A stretch of 64,000 nucleotides of DNA from JASMTM01 sp046483075 (lineage in GTDB: Bacteria; Thermotogota; Thermotogae; Petrotogales; Kosmotogaceae): assembly GCA_046483075.1 (NCBI GenBank), contig JAWODV010000039.1, positions 62,001 to 126,000 of the forward strand, in the 5' to 3' direction. The notes beneath the pieces are model-generated. The model searched no databases. It saw nothing but the letters and a program-made list of their open reading frames with translations, and was not told the origin of the DNA. Below, piece after piece: positions 52,538 to 60,903 of the stretch. Positions within the stretch are counted from its first letter, which is position 1, and every line of letters starts with the position of its first letter. Made by a program: the position numbers and the translations under genes.

Positions 52538-52874
52538 GCAATGAGTCTAGCGATAAGCCGGATTCTGTTAGAATGATCATCCATCTTGGACATGAGTTGC
52601 CACATGCCTCAAGCATCCTACCCAAGGGGATTAAGCGGACAGCCTCAAACCCCTCTGCTTGGATTTGCTCCGGATGGGGGTTGCCAAGCATCTGAATCAC
52701 TTCAGAACTGGTGAGCTTTTAACTCACCTTTCCACCCTTGCTGGTTACAAAACCAGCGGTTTCCTTTTCTATGGCCCTTACCAAAGATCACTCTTTCCGG
52801 GTATTACCCGGCATCCTGTCCTCGGAGTCCGGACTTTCCTCGGTTAAACCGCGATCATCCGCTAAACTCATTGC
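52538..52874 (-). ncRNA. rnpB: RNase P RNA (class A)
   Basis: Catalytic RNA of RNase P, 337 bases, processing the 5' ends of tRNAs. The universally conserved block GAGGAAAGTCCGGACTC is near the 5' end, ACAGAATCCGGCTTAT near the 3' end, and the terminal sequences GCAATGAGTTTAGCG and CGCTAGACTCATTGC pair to make P1. An internal GCTGGTTTTGTAACCAGC hairpin fits P12. It starts five bases after the stop of the TIGR01212 radical SAM gene on the same strand. A reading frame inside it is not a gene. Confidence 0.96.
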
Positions 52875-52879
52875 TTAAT

Positions 52880-53800
52880 TTATCGATTAAGGTAACTGAA
52901 TTTCTTTCCCTGATATCTTTTTTCTTGATCCATTTTGTTATGAATTCTATTAAGTATCTCTATCTTAGAAAGACCCCAGTTACCAAATAAAGTTCCTTCT
53001 CTAGGTGGATCAGAAGCCAATCGGTGAATAACTATATTAGATGAAAGATATTCCAAAAATATTATAACCCTTTCAATGTATTCTTCAAGAGAACAAACAT
53101 TAACTCTTCCATTTTTATACATTTGTCCCAAAGGAGTATTCTCAACTATATACAGCGAATGAATTTTAACACCATCGAGCTTCAATGAGGATAATAGTTT
53201 CGATGTTTCTATGACATCTTCTAAGTTGTCCCAGGGTAAATTCACAATGACATGCGCGACAACTTCCAGTCCATGATCCTTTGCTCGTACTACAGCATCA
53301 ATAAAATCAAAAATATCATGTCCTCTATTAAGCATTTTTAGTGTTGTCTTGTTAGATGTCTGAAGCCCAAATTCTACAATGACGTCCAGCTTTTCTTTAT
53401 AACTTTCCAATAAACTTAAAATGTTTTCAGGAACCAGATCTGGCCGTGTTGAGACATCAAGAACTGCAATATCGTCTTCCAGGACACTTGAATAAAGTTC
53501 ATTTAGTTTATCAACTGTACAATAGGTATTTGACATTGCCTGAAAATATGCAATGAATTTATTAATTCCCCTTCTTTTTAATTTTGCCTTTCTTTCTTCT
53601 GCCTGCTTCTTTAGGCTTTTGCTCCCATCAACTGAAAAACCGCTTCCGGTTGAATCACAGTATATACAACCACGGGTTCCCTTTGTTCCATCTCTATTTG
53701 GGCAAGTAAAACCCGCATCTATGGGCAGTCTGTATATCAATTCTCCATACCTTTTTTTCAGGTGACTTTTTAAATCATTGTAATGTTTATCAAAGCTCAA
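52880..53800 (-). CDS. TIGR01212/YhcC family radical SAM protein
   Basis: 306-residue radical SAM enzyme. The 4Fe-4S motif is in FTCPNRDGTKGTRGCIYCD, an unusually long Cys spacing that is typical of this family. FIAYFQAMSNTYC, LDVSTRPDLVP, VEFGLQTSNKTTLKMLNRGH and VVAHVIVNLPWD follow the barrel. Substrate unknown. Start TTG at 53800 overlapping the lipoprotein stop by 11 bases. Confidence 0.9.
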   Translation of the reverse strand: MSFDKHYNDLKSHLKKRYGELIYRLPIDAGFTCPNRDGTKGTRGCIYCDSTGSGFSVDGSKSLKKQAEERKAKLKRRGINKFIAYFQAMSNTYCTVDKLNELYSSVLEDDIAVLDVSTRPDLVPENILSLLESYKEKLDVIVEFGLQTSNKTTLKMLNRGHDIFDFIDAVVRAKDHGLEVVAHVIVNLPWDNLEDVIETSKLLSSLKLDGVKIHSLYIVENTPLGQMYKNGRVNVCSLEEYIERVIIFLEYLSSNIVIHRLASDPPREGTLFGNWGLSKIEILNRIHNKMDQEKRYQGKKFSYLNR

Positions 53801-54284
53801 GAGATCTCTCTAACTCCTTTGAAAAGCTCTTAAAACTATCTATGGCGCTTTTGACTGTTGATTTTTTACCTTTAAAAATGTATATCCACTTTCCCTGATA
53901 CCAGGTCTCAATATAAAAATCTTCATCGCCATCTGAAACCTTTCCATAAACATATGGCAATGTTCCTATAAACGTTTTAAACTCACCTAAAGTATTACCA
54001 GCCCATTTATACCAAAATTTCATGGCTCCAGTTGACTTTTCAAATTTCATGATGTATATCTCAAGGTTTTCAGTGCCCTTTGCAAAACGTGATTGAAGTA
54101 CACTTGCATTATTCACCAAATAATCATCAATTTCCACTCCGTCCATTTTTACCTCTACAGAAACAACCATATAGTCGCTGTAGGTAAAACCAGCATAATT
54201 CCCGGGGGATAAATCTCTTGAACCCGAACAACCTGAAAAAACCATTAATATCAAAATTACAGCGGTGATATAGGCTTTTTTCAT
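53790..54284 (-). CDS. hypothetical lipoprotein
   Basis: 164 residues. A signal peptide ends in the lipobox MVFSGC at about residue 19, then a mature domain of mixed strands (YMVVSVEVKMDGVEIDDY, LEIYIMKFEKSTGAMKFWY, DEDFYIETWYQGKWIYIFKG) and a C-terminal helix. I recognise no family. The pattern of strands and one helix resembles small beta-sandwich envelope proteins. ATG with SD GGAGGTG. It sits between folK and a radical SAM gene without an obvious functional link. Confidence 0.75.
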   Translation of the reverse strand: MKKAYITAVILILMVFSGCSGSRDLSPGNYAGFTYSDYMVVSVEVKMDGVEIDDYLVNNASVLQSRFAKGTENLEIYIMKFEKSTGAMKFWYKWAGNTLGEFKTFIGTLPYVYGKVSDGDEDFYIETWYQGKWIYIFKGKKSTVKSAIDSFKSFSKELERSLEL

Positions 54285-54302
54285 TCAGCACCTCCAACAT
54301 CA

Positions 54303-54842
54303 CTAAATGTAATGCTTTGATAGCTCTTCAAATTCACAAAGGAGTGTTTCCTTTTTCGTAAACAGCCTTATCGAATCTGCATCAGACTTCATTAGTCTTT
54401 CCGCGTATTCTTTATATTTTAACCCATTCCGAGGGTCTTTAATATCTGGTGCAACCTCTGTTAATGGTAACAGAAAAAATAATCTGTTCTGTATATCATA
54501 ATGTGGAACCGTCAGATGATCTTCTTTGATAACCTGCCTTGCAAATAAAAGTATATCAATATCAATGTTTCTTGGTCCCCATCTTGCTCCTCTTTTTCTG
54601 CCAAGTTCGTTTTCAACGCCTTGTATTATTTTCAATAAATCAAAAGACGTTCTGCCGAATAAGAAACTTGCAACGCAATTTAAGAAAACAGGTTGATCCG
54701 CATATCCATAAGGCATCGTTTCATACAGGCTGGATATTTGGTGCAATATTAATCCCTTTTGCAATAATCTATCAATGGCTGTTAAAATTACTTTCTTCCT
54801 GTCTCCAAGATTGCTTCCAAAAGCTAAATATGTTTCATTCAT
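54303..54842 (-). CDS. folK: HPPK (2-amino-4-hydroxy-6-hydroxymethyldihydropteridine pyrophosphokinase)
   Basis: 179-residue folate-pathway enzyme that transfers pyrophosphate from ATP to the pterin. YLAFGSNLGDRKKVI, SSLYETMPYGYADQPVFLN, and GARWGPRNIDIDILLF are the substrate and Mg2+ motifs. Start ATG with SD AAGGAG. It overlaps the B12-type radical SAM gene by 8 bases. Confidence 0.94.
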   Translation of the reverse strand: MNETYLAFGSNLGDRKKVILTAIDRLLQKGLILHQISSLYETMPYGYADQPVFLNCVASFLFGRTSFDLLKIIQGVENELGRKRGARWGPRNIDIDILLFARQVIKEDHLTVPHYDIQNRLFFLLPLTEVAPDIKDPRNGLKYKEYAERLMKSDADSIRLFTKKETLLCEFEELSKHYI

Positions 54843-56193
54843 TTAGCAACCGCTCCTTAACCTGCAAAGCTTTATTCTTTAGTTCGTTTATCTGGCCAAC
54901 ATCCAATCCTTCAACCCACCAATATGGAAGAACTGAATTATTTAGTAAAAACGGATCAATATTCTCAGGTAATTTGCCCTTTTTTATTAAATCTTCCCAT
55001 TGTGGTGTCTTTGGTATCGGGGTAAATTCGTTTACATTAGGAATTATGCCCAATTTCTCACAATTTTCTATCGCAAATTCTGCATCCTTTATGGTTTGTC
55101 CTGGCAGATTGGCAATTATGTAAGCACTAACCTCTTCAGGACCAAAACCTGCCTCTTTAAGATTAAAGACTGCTTTTTCAAGTTCTCTGTTCGAAACCTT
55201 TCCTCCGGTTTTTTTCTGTAAATCAGCATTATATGTTTCATAACCAAGCTTAATTGTTTTGAAATTTGCTCTCTTCATAAGGCTGGCAAGTTCTTTATCA
55301 ATATATTTTGCGTGCACTCCGTTTGGTAAATGAAAGTATACGTTTTTCTCACTCTTTAGATAAATTTTAAGAAAATCTTTAAAACGTTCCCCTATCAACA
55401 AAGCGTCATCAAAAAAAACAATATTCTTTGTACCATCTTCTACAAAATGCTCAACAATATCCAGAGTTTTTTCTGGACTTTGAAAAATAAATCTATTCCA
55501 GAGTCTCCAGCTGGCACAGTAGCTACATCTAAAGGGACATCCTGCACTTGTTATTATCACCTTATAGGATAATAACTCATAATGACTATAATTTGGTTCC
55601 AGTATCTCTAACCAGTTTGCACATAGACTGTCACTATTTATTTCAATTCCAATATAATCAAGAGCCCTTTTCAGTGGAAGCATTCCTGTTCCATCAGCAA
55701 CAAAGTCAGCTCCAGAATTTTTTATGGCGTGCTCATTAAGAAGTGTTGCATATACACCACCGAGTATGACAGGTTTTTCGTAAAGTTCTTCTCTTATTAC
55801 CCTTATTGTGTCGGAAACACCATAATGCCAATAGGTCATCATTGATGTAACAAAAACAGCATCAACATCTTTGTGACGCTTTAGCTTTTTTCTAAAAAGT
55901 TTTTCGGGCATACCATAGCGTTTGAAATATCTTGGAATTGATTTCAAACAATCAGGTTTGCTGATATTTTCATTGAAAAAATTGCCTGTACCATAATACT
56001 TATCTTTCAGAGGTTTATCTAGATAATTGTTTAGTTCCTCGTCGTGGCGATCGAGCAGGTCTATCAGTCTGGGCTCTATCCCAAACCTTCTTAGTGCAGA
56101 TGAAATATAAAGCAAACCAATGGGTTTTAACCAATAATCATAAGCAGAGACATCTTCAATCCAGGGATTAACCAGAAGAATTTTTCTCAACAT
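54835..56193 (-). CDS. B12-binding-domain radical SAM protein of unknown substrate
   Basis: 452 residues. The N-terminal Rossmann-like cobalamin-binding region (ILLVNPWIEDVSAYDYW, PIGLLYISSALRRFG, VFVTSMMTYWHYG) is followed by a radical SAM barrel with TSAGCPFRCSYCASW (CxxxCxxC) at about 217-231, FFDDALLIG, KLGYETYN and YIIANLPGQT. No usual DxHxxG in the N-terminal part was seen, so cobalamin may bind without the histidine. Substrate unknown. Overlaps coaX by 26 bases. Confidence 0.85.
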   Translation of the reverse strand: MLRKILLVNPWIEDVSAYDYWLKPIGLLYISSALRRFGIEPRLIDLLDRHDEELNNYLDKPLKDKYYGTGNFFNENISKPDCLKSIPRYFKRYGMPEKLFRKKLKRHKDVDAVFVTSMMTYWHYGVSDTIRVIREELYEKPVILGGVYATLLNEHAIKNSGADFVADGTGMLPLKRALDYIGIEINSDSLCANWLEILEPNYSHYELLSYKVIITSAGCPFRCSYCASWRLWNRFIFQSPEKTLDIVEHFVEDGTKNIVFFDDALLIGERFKDFLKIYLKSEKNVYFHLPNGVHAKYIDKELASLMKRANFKTIKLGYETYNADLQKKTGGKVSNRELEKAVFNLKEAGFGPEEVSAYIIANLPGQTIKDAEFAIENCEKLGIIPNVNEFTPIPKTPQWEDLIKKGKLPENIDPFLLNNSVLPYWWVEGLDVGQINELKNKALQVKERLLNE

Positions 56194-56950
56194 TCTTCAC
56201 TCTTTCTCCATAAAGAGCTATACCCTTCAAAGTAAGTTCTTTATCAACAACATCAAATAGATTTTTTTCATTTAAAATATCTGCAAATCCACCAGAACCA
56301 ATCACTTTGAATGATATTCCACGTTCTTTCTTTATTTCATTTATGATTCCTGAAATAGCAAAATAGTTTGCATTTACGATACCGATTCTAATATTGTCAG
56401 GAGTATCTCTGCCAATCTGTGAATTAACATAATGTAAATCAACCTGGGGAAGCTTTGAAGTGCCTGAGAAAAGTGATTTCATTGACATTCTCAATCCTGG
56501 TAGAATAGCCCCACCAAGAAAAACTCCATTTTCTATTACATCTATTGTTGTGGCAGTTCCTAAATCAACAACAACAGAATTTTTATCATATATATCTACA
56601 GCTGCAATTGTATTTGCTATTCTATCTGCACCAATTTGTTCTATTGATTTAGCGTAACAATGAAAACCTGCTCTTTCATCTGGAGCAACCATAACTGGCT
56701 TTAAATTTAGGTATTTTTTCCCAAAAACATTGATAACTCTATCCAAAAAGGGAACAACTGAAGCAACACAAAAAGATTCAATGTCATCCAAACTGAAATC
56801 GGTGCTTTCCAGAAGATTGTTTAATAAAATAAACAATTCGTCTTCGGTTTCAAAATGGTCGGTGGAAACACTCCAGTGTTCTAAGATTTTACTTGAATTT
56901 CCCAGTCCAAAAACTGTATTTGTATTCCCTATATCAGCCAACAATTTCAT
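56168..56950 (-). CDS. coaX: type III pantothenate kinase
   Basis: 260-residue acetate/sugar-kinase-fold enzyme making phosphopantothenate for coenzyme A. The phosphate loop is ADIGNTNTVFGLG, substrate binding is by GADRIANTIAA, the second phosphate motif is VVDLGTATTIDVI, and VIGSGGFADIL closes the site. First gene of the coaX-to-rnpB unit. Its SD is weak (GGGGCG). Confidence 0.95.
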   Translation of the reverse strand: MKLLADIGNTNTVFGLGNSSKILEHWSVSTDHFETEDELFILLNNLLESTDFSLDDIESFCVASVVPFLDRVINVFGKKYLNLKPVMVAPDERAGFHCYAKSIEQIGADRIANTIAAVDIYDKNSVVVDLGTATTIDVIENGVFLGGAILPGLRMSMKSLFSGTSKLPQVDLHYVNSQIGRDTPDNIRIGIVNANYFAISGIINEIKKERGISFKVIGSGGFADILNEKNLFDVVDKELTLKGIALYGERVKNVEKNSSG

Positions 56951-57031
56951 TAAATCGCCCCTATTAATGTTAACACGCTTATGCCTTACCTTCCATAAGT
57001 CAAATAAACGACTTTTCTTATCTCTACCCCC

Positions 57032-57060
57032 TTGAAGCAGTGATGATTGAATGCTATAAT
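57032..57060 (+). promoter_or_regulatory. promoter of the tRNA-Lys/Leu/Gly cluster
   Basis: TTGAAG (57032-57037), 17 bases, perfect TATAAT (57055-57060) with TGC before it (extended -10). It leaves a leader of about 33 bases before tRNA-Lys. Confidence 0.75.
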
Positions 57061-57099
57061 CATCTTGCTCGATTGGTCCTAGATAATCAAACCTTATTA

Positions 57100-57175
57100 G
57101 AGCCGCTAGCTCAGCCGGCAGAGCACCTGACTTTTAATCAGGGGGCCGTGGGTTCGAATCCCACGCGGCTCACCA
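57100..57175 (+). tRNA. tRNA-Lys (anticodon TTT)
   Basis: 76 bases with encoded CCA. Acceptor stem GAGCCGC/GCGGCTC, anticodon stem CCTGA/TCAGG, loop CTTTTAA. Likely substrate of MnmA. Confidence 0.97.
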
Positions 57176-57265
57176 GCGAGAGTGGCGGAACTGGCAGACG
57201 CGCTGGACTTAGAATCCAGTGAGTTTTAAAAGCTCGTGAGGGTTCAAATCCCTCCTCTCGCACCA
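57176..57265 (+). tRNA. tRNA-Leu (anticodon TAG)
   Basis: 90 bases, class II with long variable arm and encoded CCA. Acceptor stem GCGAGAG/CTCTCGC, anticodon stem CTGGA/TCCAG, loop CTTAGAA. It begins on the base directly after the CCA of tRNA-Lys. Confidence 0.97.
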
Positions 57266-57289
57266 GAACGTCACTCTTGGAAGATATAA

Positions 57290-57364
57290 GCGGATGTAGC
57301 TCAGTGGTAGAGCACCTGCTTGCCAAGCAGGGGGTCGCGGGTTCGAATCCCGTCCTCCGCTCCA
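57290..57364 (+). tRNA. tRNA-Gly (anticodon GCC)
   Basis: 75 bases with encoded CCA. The acceptor stem begins GCGGATG, the anticodon stem is CCTGC/GCAGG with loop TTGCCAA. Confidence 0.97.
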
Positions 57365-57365
57365 A

Positions 57366-57390
57366 AAGCACCCTTTTAGGGTGCTTTTTT
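57366..57390 (+). terminator. terminator of the tRNA cluster
   Basis: Hairpin AAGCACCC/GGGTGCTT with a short T/A loop and a run of six T. It may work weakly in the opposite direction for the beta-barrel gene. Confidence 0.88.
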
Positions 57391-57515
57391 AATATTGAGT
57401 AGAACAGTGGGAAAAAGGTTTATAAGTACGTTTATCAATCATTGCAAGAAACATATAATACTCATTAACTAAAATAAATTGATCCCTAAAAGCTACTAAT
57501 GAACAACAAATAACA

Positions 57516-58373
57516 TTACCACAGACCAGTAAACATTCCACTCAGCATAAGTTTCATATGCAATTTACCCGCTGCTATGTTATTACTTAAATTTGCTCCG
57601 GCACCAATACTAAAAATCATATTTCCTGCTTTCAAATCAAAGCCTCCACCAATAAGCCAATCAAAAACATCCCATGTTGTTTCTGTATTAACACTTACAC
57701 CTGCCCTTACCTGTAATGAACTGAATAAATCAACTTCCGAGGATAATCCTCCATAAAGTACGTTCATACCATCACGGGATCCAAATTCCAGCCCAAATTT
57801 GAATTTATCAAATGCAAAACGGGTCCCCAGCATTATGTCAATAAAGTTCCTGGTTGATGATGATCCGGATTTCCAGAGCAAACCATTATCAACAAATATT
57901 ACATAATCCAGGTAAGGTAATCCCTTACCGGTTATTCCACCGTTGAACGTTAACAAATATGTGTCATCCGGATAACTCGTTTCATTCTCCTTTTCAATGG
58001 ATACTTTTCCACCCATTTTTGTCAACCCGGACAGTTCAGTTGAAACAGTATAACTGAATATTCTATGATCTCTTATTGAGCCAATGTCCATAGAATATTC
58101 AAGAATACCCGCCATTCCAGAACTTGAAGAATCATATAAATAAAAATGCAAATTTCTCTGATCGGTTGTGGTGGCATACTCACTTATTCCCTGATATACC
58201 TGCACCGAAAGTCCGTTATATTCGATCCCGTAAAGATCCGAAGGACTACCATAGGTCGACCAATAATCTGTTGCAAGAATGCAGTTACCCCCTGTCTGGG
58301 TTTGAAATGGATCCAACCCATAAACTGACAAAACAAGCATTATCACAATAGAGGTAGCGATTACTTTCTTCAC
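57516..58373 (-). CDS. hypothetical outer-envelope beta-barrel protein
   Basis: 285 residues. A signal peptide (VKKVIATSIVIMLVLSVYG) is followed by alternating polar/hydrophobic strands with no helix: DTYLLTFNGGITGKGLPYLD, NFIDIMLGTRFAFDKFKFG, LQVRAGVSVNTETTWDVFDW, MIFSIGAGANLSNNI. It ends HMKLMLSGMFTGLW, an aromatic C-terminus as in outer-membrane barrels. No family recognised. GTG at 58373 follows GAGGTG by 6 bases. Last gene of the apbE-to-tgt run, 24 bases after tgt. Confidence 0.75.
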   Translation of the reverse strand: MKKVIATSIVIMLVLSVYGLDPFQTQTGGNCILATDYWSTYGSPSDLYGIEYNGLSVQVYQGISEYATTTDQRNLHFYLYDSSSSGMAGILEYSMDIGSIRDHRIFSYTVSTELSGLTKMGGKVSIEKENETSYPDDTYLLTFNGGITGKGLPYLDYVIFVDNGLLWKSGSSSTRNFIDIMLGTRFAFDKFKFGLEFGSRDGMNVLYGGLSSEVDLFSSLQVRAGVSVNTETTWDVFDWLIGGGFDLKAGNMIFSIGAGANLSNNIAAGKLHMKLMLSGMFTGLW

Positions 58374-58397
58374 AGCAAACACCTCACAATTCTTCCT

Positions 58398-59519
58398 TCA
58401 ATTCTCGATAACCCTGGAGCCAATTAGTTTCTTTTCCACACAACTATTTTTGAATTTACTGTACTGATCATTTTCCAACGCATTTCTAATCCTACGAGTA
58501 AAATCATTTAAAAAGGCAGTGTTATGATAACTCAAAGCAAGTCTTCCCAATAACTCTTCTCTTCTAAATAAGTGATGCAAATAAGCTCGAGAATAAGTTC
58601 TACAGACACGGCAATTGCAATGGGAATCAACAAAACCTCTGTCGTATTTATACTTTGCTGCTTTAAGGTTGATTTTGCCATTCCAGGTCAATGCTGTTCC
58701 ATGTCTTCCAATCCTTGTTGGTAACACACAGTCAAACATGTCTATACCATTGTCTACAGCATTTATAATTAGATCAGGACTGCCAATACCCATAACATAT
58801 CTTGGTTTGTTTTCAGGCAAAAAAACAATAGTAAAATTCAAAATTGCCCTGGTAATGTCAAAGTCCTCGCCGACACTTAATCCGCCCACAGCAAAACCAT
58901 CAAAACCAAGGGTGGTAATATCTTTTGCGCTTTTTTCTCTTAATTCCTTATAAAATCCTCCTTGAACAATACCAAACACTGCCCTTTCTTTATCATGAAC
59001 ATCAAGACAACGCTTTGCCCAGGAAGTAGTTCTATTAACAGATATTTCAACATAATCCCTATCAGCTTCAGAAGATAAACACTCATCCAGAACCATTACT
59101 ATATCGCTATCAAGAATCTGCTGGATTTTCATCGAAAGCTCTGGAGTAATCTCTTTCCAGCTCCCATCGAGCGGGGATTTTATTATTACTGAGTCGTCAG
59201 TTACTTTCTTCTGTCTTATACTAAAAACCTGAAAACCGCCACTGTCAGTCAAAATTGGCTTTTCCCAGTTCATAAAATTATGCAAACCTTTAAAGTGTTC
59301 TATAACTTCAAGTCCTGGTTTTAAATACAAGTGAAAAGCATTACCTAAAATAATTTGTGTATCTATTTCAAGTAACTGATGCTGCCACAGACCTTTAACT
59401 GTACCATTAGTACCAACTGGCATGAATACAGGGGTTTCAATAGTTCCCCTTTTGGTTATTATTCTGCCGCGTCTGGCACGTGTTTCTTTATCCCTGCCCA
59501 GTACTTCAAAATCAAGCAT
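58398..59519 (-). CDS. tgt: tRNA-guanine transglycosylase
   Basis: 373-residue TIM-barrel enzyme that inserts preQ1 at position 34 of GUN tRNAs. The substrate-binding LTDSGGFQVFSIR, the nucleophile Asp in DMFDCVLPTRIGRHG, and the zinc site CNCRVCRTYSRAYLHHLF are all present. I chose the ATG at 59519 because the product begins LDFEVLGRD. The SD is close (AAAGGA), and in-frame TTG codons lie upstream. It overlaps the FTCD-like gene by 8 bases. Confidence 0.95.
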   Translation of the reverse strand: MLDFEVLGRDKETRARRGRIITKRGTIETPVFMPVGTNGTVKGLWQHQLLEIDTQIILGNAFHLYLKPGLEVIEHFKGLHNFMNWEKPILTDSGGFQVFSIRQKKVTDDSVIIKSPLDGSWKEITPELSMKIQQILDSDIVMVLDECLSSEADRDYVEISVNRTTSWAKRCLDVHDKERAVFGIVQGGFYKELREKSAKDITTLGFDGFAVGGLSVGEDFDITRAILNFTIVFLPENKPRYVMGIGSPDLIINAVDNGIDMFDCVLPTRIGRHGTALTWNGKINLKAAKYKYDRGFVDSHCNCRVCRTYSRAYLHHLFRREELLGRLALSYHNTAFLNDFTRRIRNALENDQYSKFKNSCVEKKLIGSRVIEN

Positions 59520-60141
59520 TCCTTTTCTCAACAACTTCAATTATTCTTTCAAAACTCTTATTTATTTGATTTTCAAGCTGCAACATTTCTTCATGTATCC
59601 ATTCATTGTAGTGCTTATCCTTCAATGATTTCATATTAATCTCTACATTAGATCGAGCCACATAATAAACTGCCTTCAATAAATGAGCTGCACATTCAAC
59701 GTCCGAGATAGCATTTAGATTTCCCCATTTAGCAACCTTTTCAAGTGCTACAATTATATTCTTCGATCTTCGGGCTAAGTCAAAGGGAACTTCAATGGCA
59801 GTTTTTAAAGCCTGCTGAATCTTTACAGTTCTTGTAGCTTTTTCCTCTTCGGTATTCTTTGGCAATCTCAAACTTGCCATTACTTGATCAAAAGCTTGAA
59901 CGTCTTTATTTACGAGATCGGAGAGATAACTGATTTCATTCTCCATCGTTTCAAGCGCACTTTCCATACGGCCCTCAACATCTTCATAACCTTTTTTACC
60001 AATGGTTAAACGTGAAACCATCGCTCCTAGAGCTGCTCCTAGTGCAGCCACTACTCCGCCAACAGCACCACCACCTGGAGTAGGTGACTTTTCTGCCACT
60101 CTTTTCAAAAAATCCTTAACACTCAATGTACACAGATCCAT
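59512..60141 (-). CDS. FTCD_C-type cyclodeaminase/cyclohydrolase
   Basis: 209-residue all-helical protein matching the C-terminal domain of formiminotransferase-cyclodeaminase and FchA-like methenyl-THF cyclohydrolase. SPTPGGGAVGGVVAALGAALG is the folate-binding glycine helix, KDVQAFDQVMASLRLPK the second signature, and NAISDVECAAHLL a later one. It would convert 5-formimino-THF to methenyl-THF with release of ammonia, or hydrolyse methenyl-THF. ATG at 60141 (SD GAGGGGG) fits better than earlier ATG codons. Confidence 0.85.
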   Translation of the reverse strand: MDLCTLSVKDFLKRVAEKSPTPGGGAVGGVVAALGAALGAMVSRLTIGKKGYEDVEGRMESALETMENEISYLSDLVNKDVQAFDQVMASLRLPKNTEEEKATRTVKIQQALKTAIEVPFDLARRSKNIIVALEKVAKWGNLNAISDVECAAHLLKAVYYVARSNVEINMKSLKDKHYNEWIHEEMLQLENQINKSFERIIEVVEKRNA

Positions 60142-60170
60142 TTTCATCCCCCTCACAATACACACATTCA

Positions 60171-60890
60171 TTAGCCAACAATTTTAATTCCTGAACTAGT
60201 ACCTATTCTATCAGCACCAGCTTTAATCATTGAAATAGCATCTTCCTTTGTTCTGACGCCTCCTGATGCCTTAACCTTAAGTCCACCAGATGCAAATTTC
60301 ATTAATGATACGTCTTCGACTTTTGCGACCCCAGTACTGAAACCCGTCGATGTTTTTACAAAAGTCGCTTCACTTATTCTTGCAAGGACACAGGCTGAAA
60401 TCTTTTCTTCCGTGCTTAGTAACGCTGTTTCAATTATCACCTTAACAGGTTTCCCTCCAGCTGATTTTACCACTTCTCTAAGGTCTTTTAGAACGTATTT
60501 GTATTCTTTAGCCTTCAAATGTCCAATATTTATCACAACATCAAATTCATCAGCTCCGTGTTCCAATCCCCATCTTGTTTCAAAAGATTTAACACTTGTA
60601 GATACCATACCAAGAGGGAATCCTACAACAATAGCCTTTTCAATTTTGCTTCCCGTAAGTTCATCACTCACCAGAGGAAGATAGGAGCTGTTAATGCAGA
60701 CTGCTTTAAAATTTTTCTCTCTGGCCTCTATGCATAAATTAACTATCTGTTCAGGAGTTGCTTCAGGCTTAAGTTGTGTATGGTCAATGTATCTATTAAG
60801 CTGAATTCCTTCTATAATTTCACGATTTACAGGAGAATAATTATTTTCATAATCTTCAATAACCTTTTGAACTTCCTTGTGAAGATTCAT
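60171..60890 (-). CDS. deoC: deoxyribose-phosphate aldolase
   Basis: 239-residue class I aldolase splitting 2-deoxyribose-5-phosphate into glyceraldehyde-3-phosphate and acetaldehyde. IDHTQLKPEATPEQI is the N-terminus, FDVVINIGHLKAKEY the middle, the Schiff-base Lys is in TFVKTSTGFSTG, and the second Lys in VKASGGVRTKEDA. ATG at 60890 after GGTGG. A GTG/ATG at 60914 would overlap the HD gene. Confidence 0.95.
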   Translation of the reverse strand: MNLHKEVQKVIEDYENNYSPVNREIIEGIQLNRYIDHTQLKPEATPEQIVNLCIEAREKNFKAVCINSSYLPLVSDELTGSKIEKAIVVGFPLGMVSTSVKSFETRWGLEHGADEFDVVINIGHLKAKEYKYVLKDLREVVKSAGGKPVKVIIETALLSTEEKISACVLARISEATFVKTSTGFSTGVAKVEDVSLMKFASGGLKVKASGGVRTKEDAISMIKAGADRIGTSSGIKIVG

Positions 60891-60903
60891 AAATCCACCA
60901 CCC

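Noticed and set aside
52491..52700. Small minus-strand frame near the 3' part of rnpB
   Set aside because: Lies within the RNase P RNA, whose conserved blocks account for the sequence.
57138..57371. Minus-strand frame through the tRNA-Leu/Gly genes
   Set aside because: Contains the GFEPATP and GFEPTAP strings typical of falsely translated tRNAs. No SD and no codon bias.
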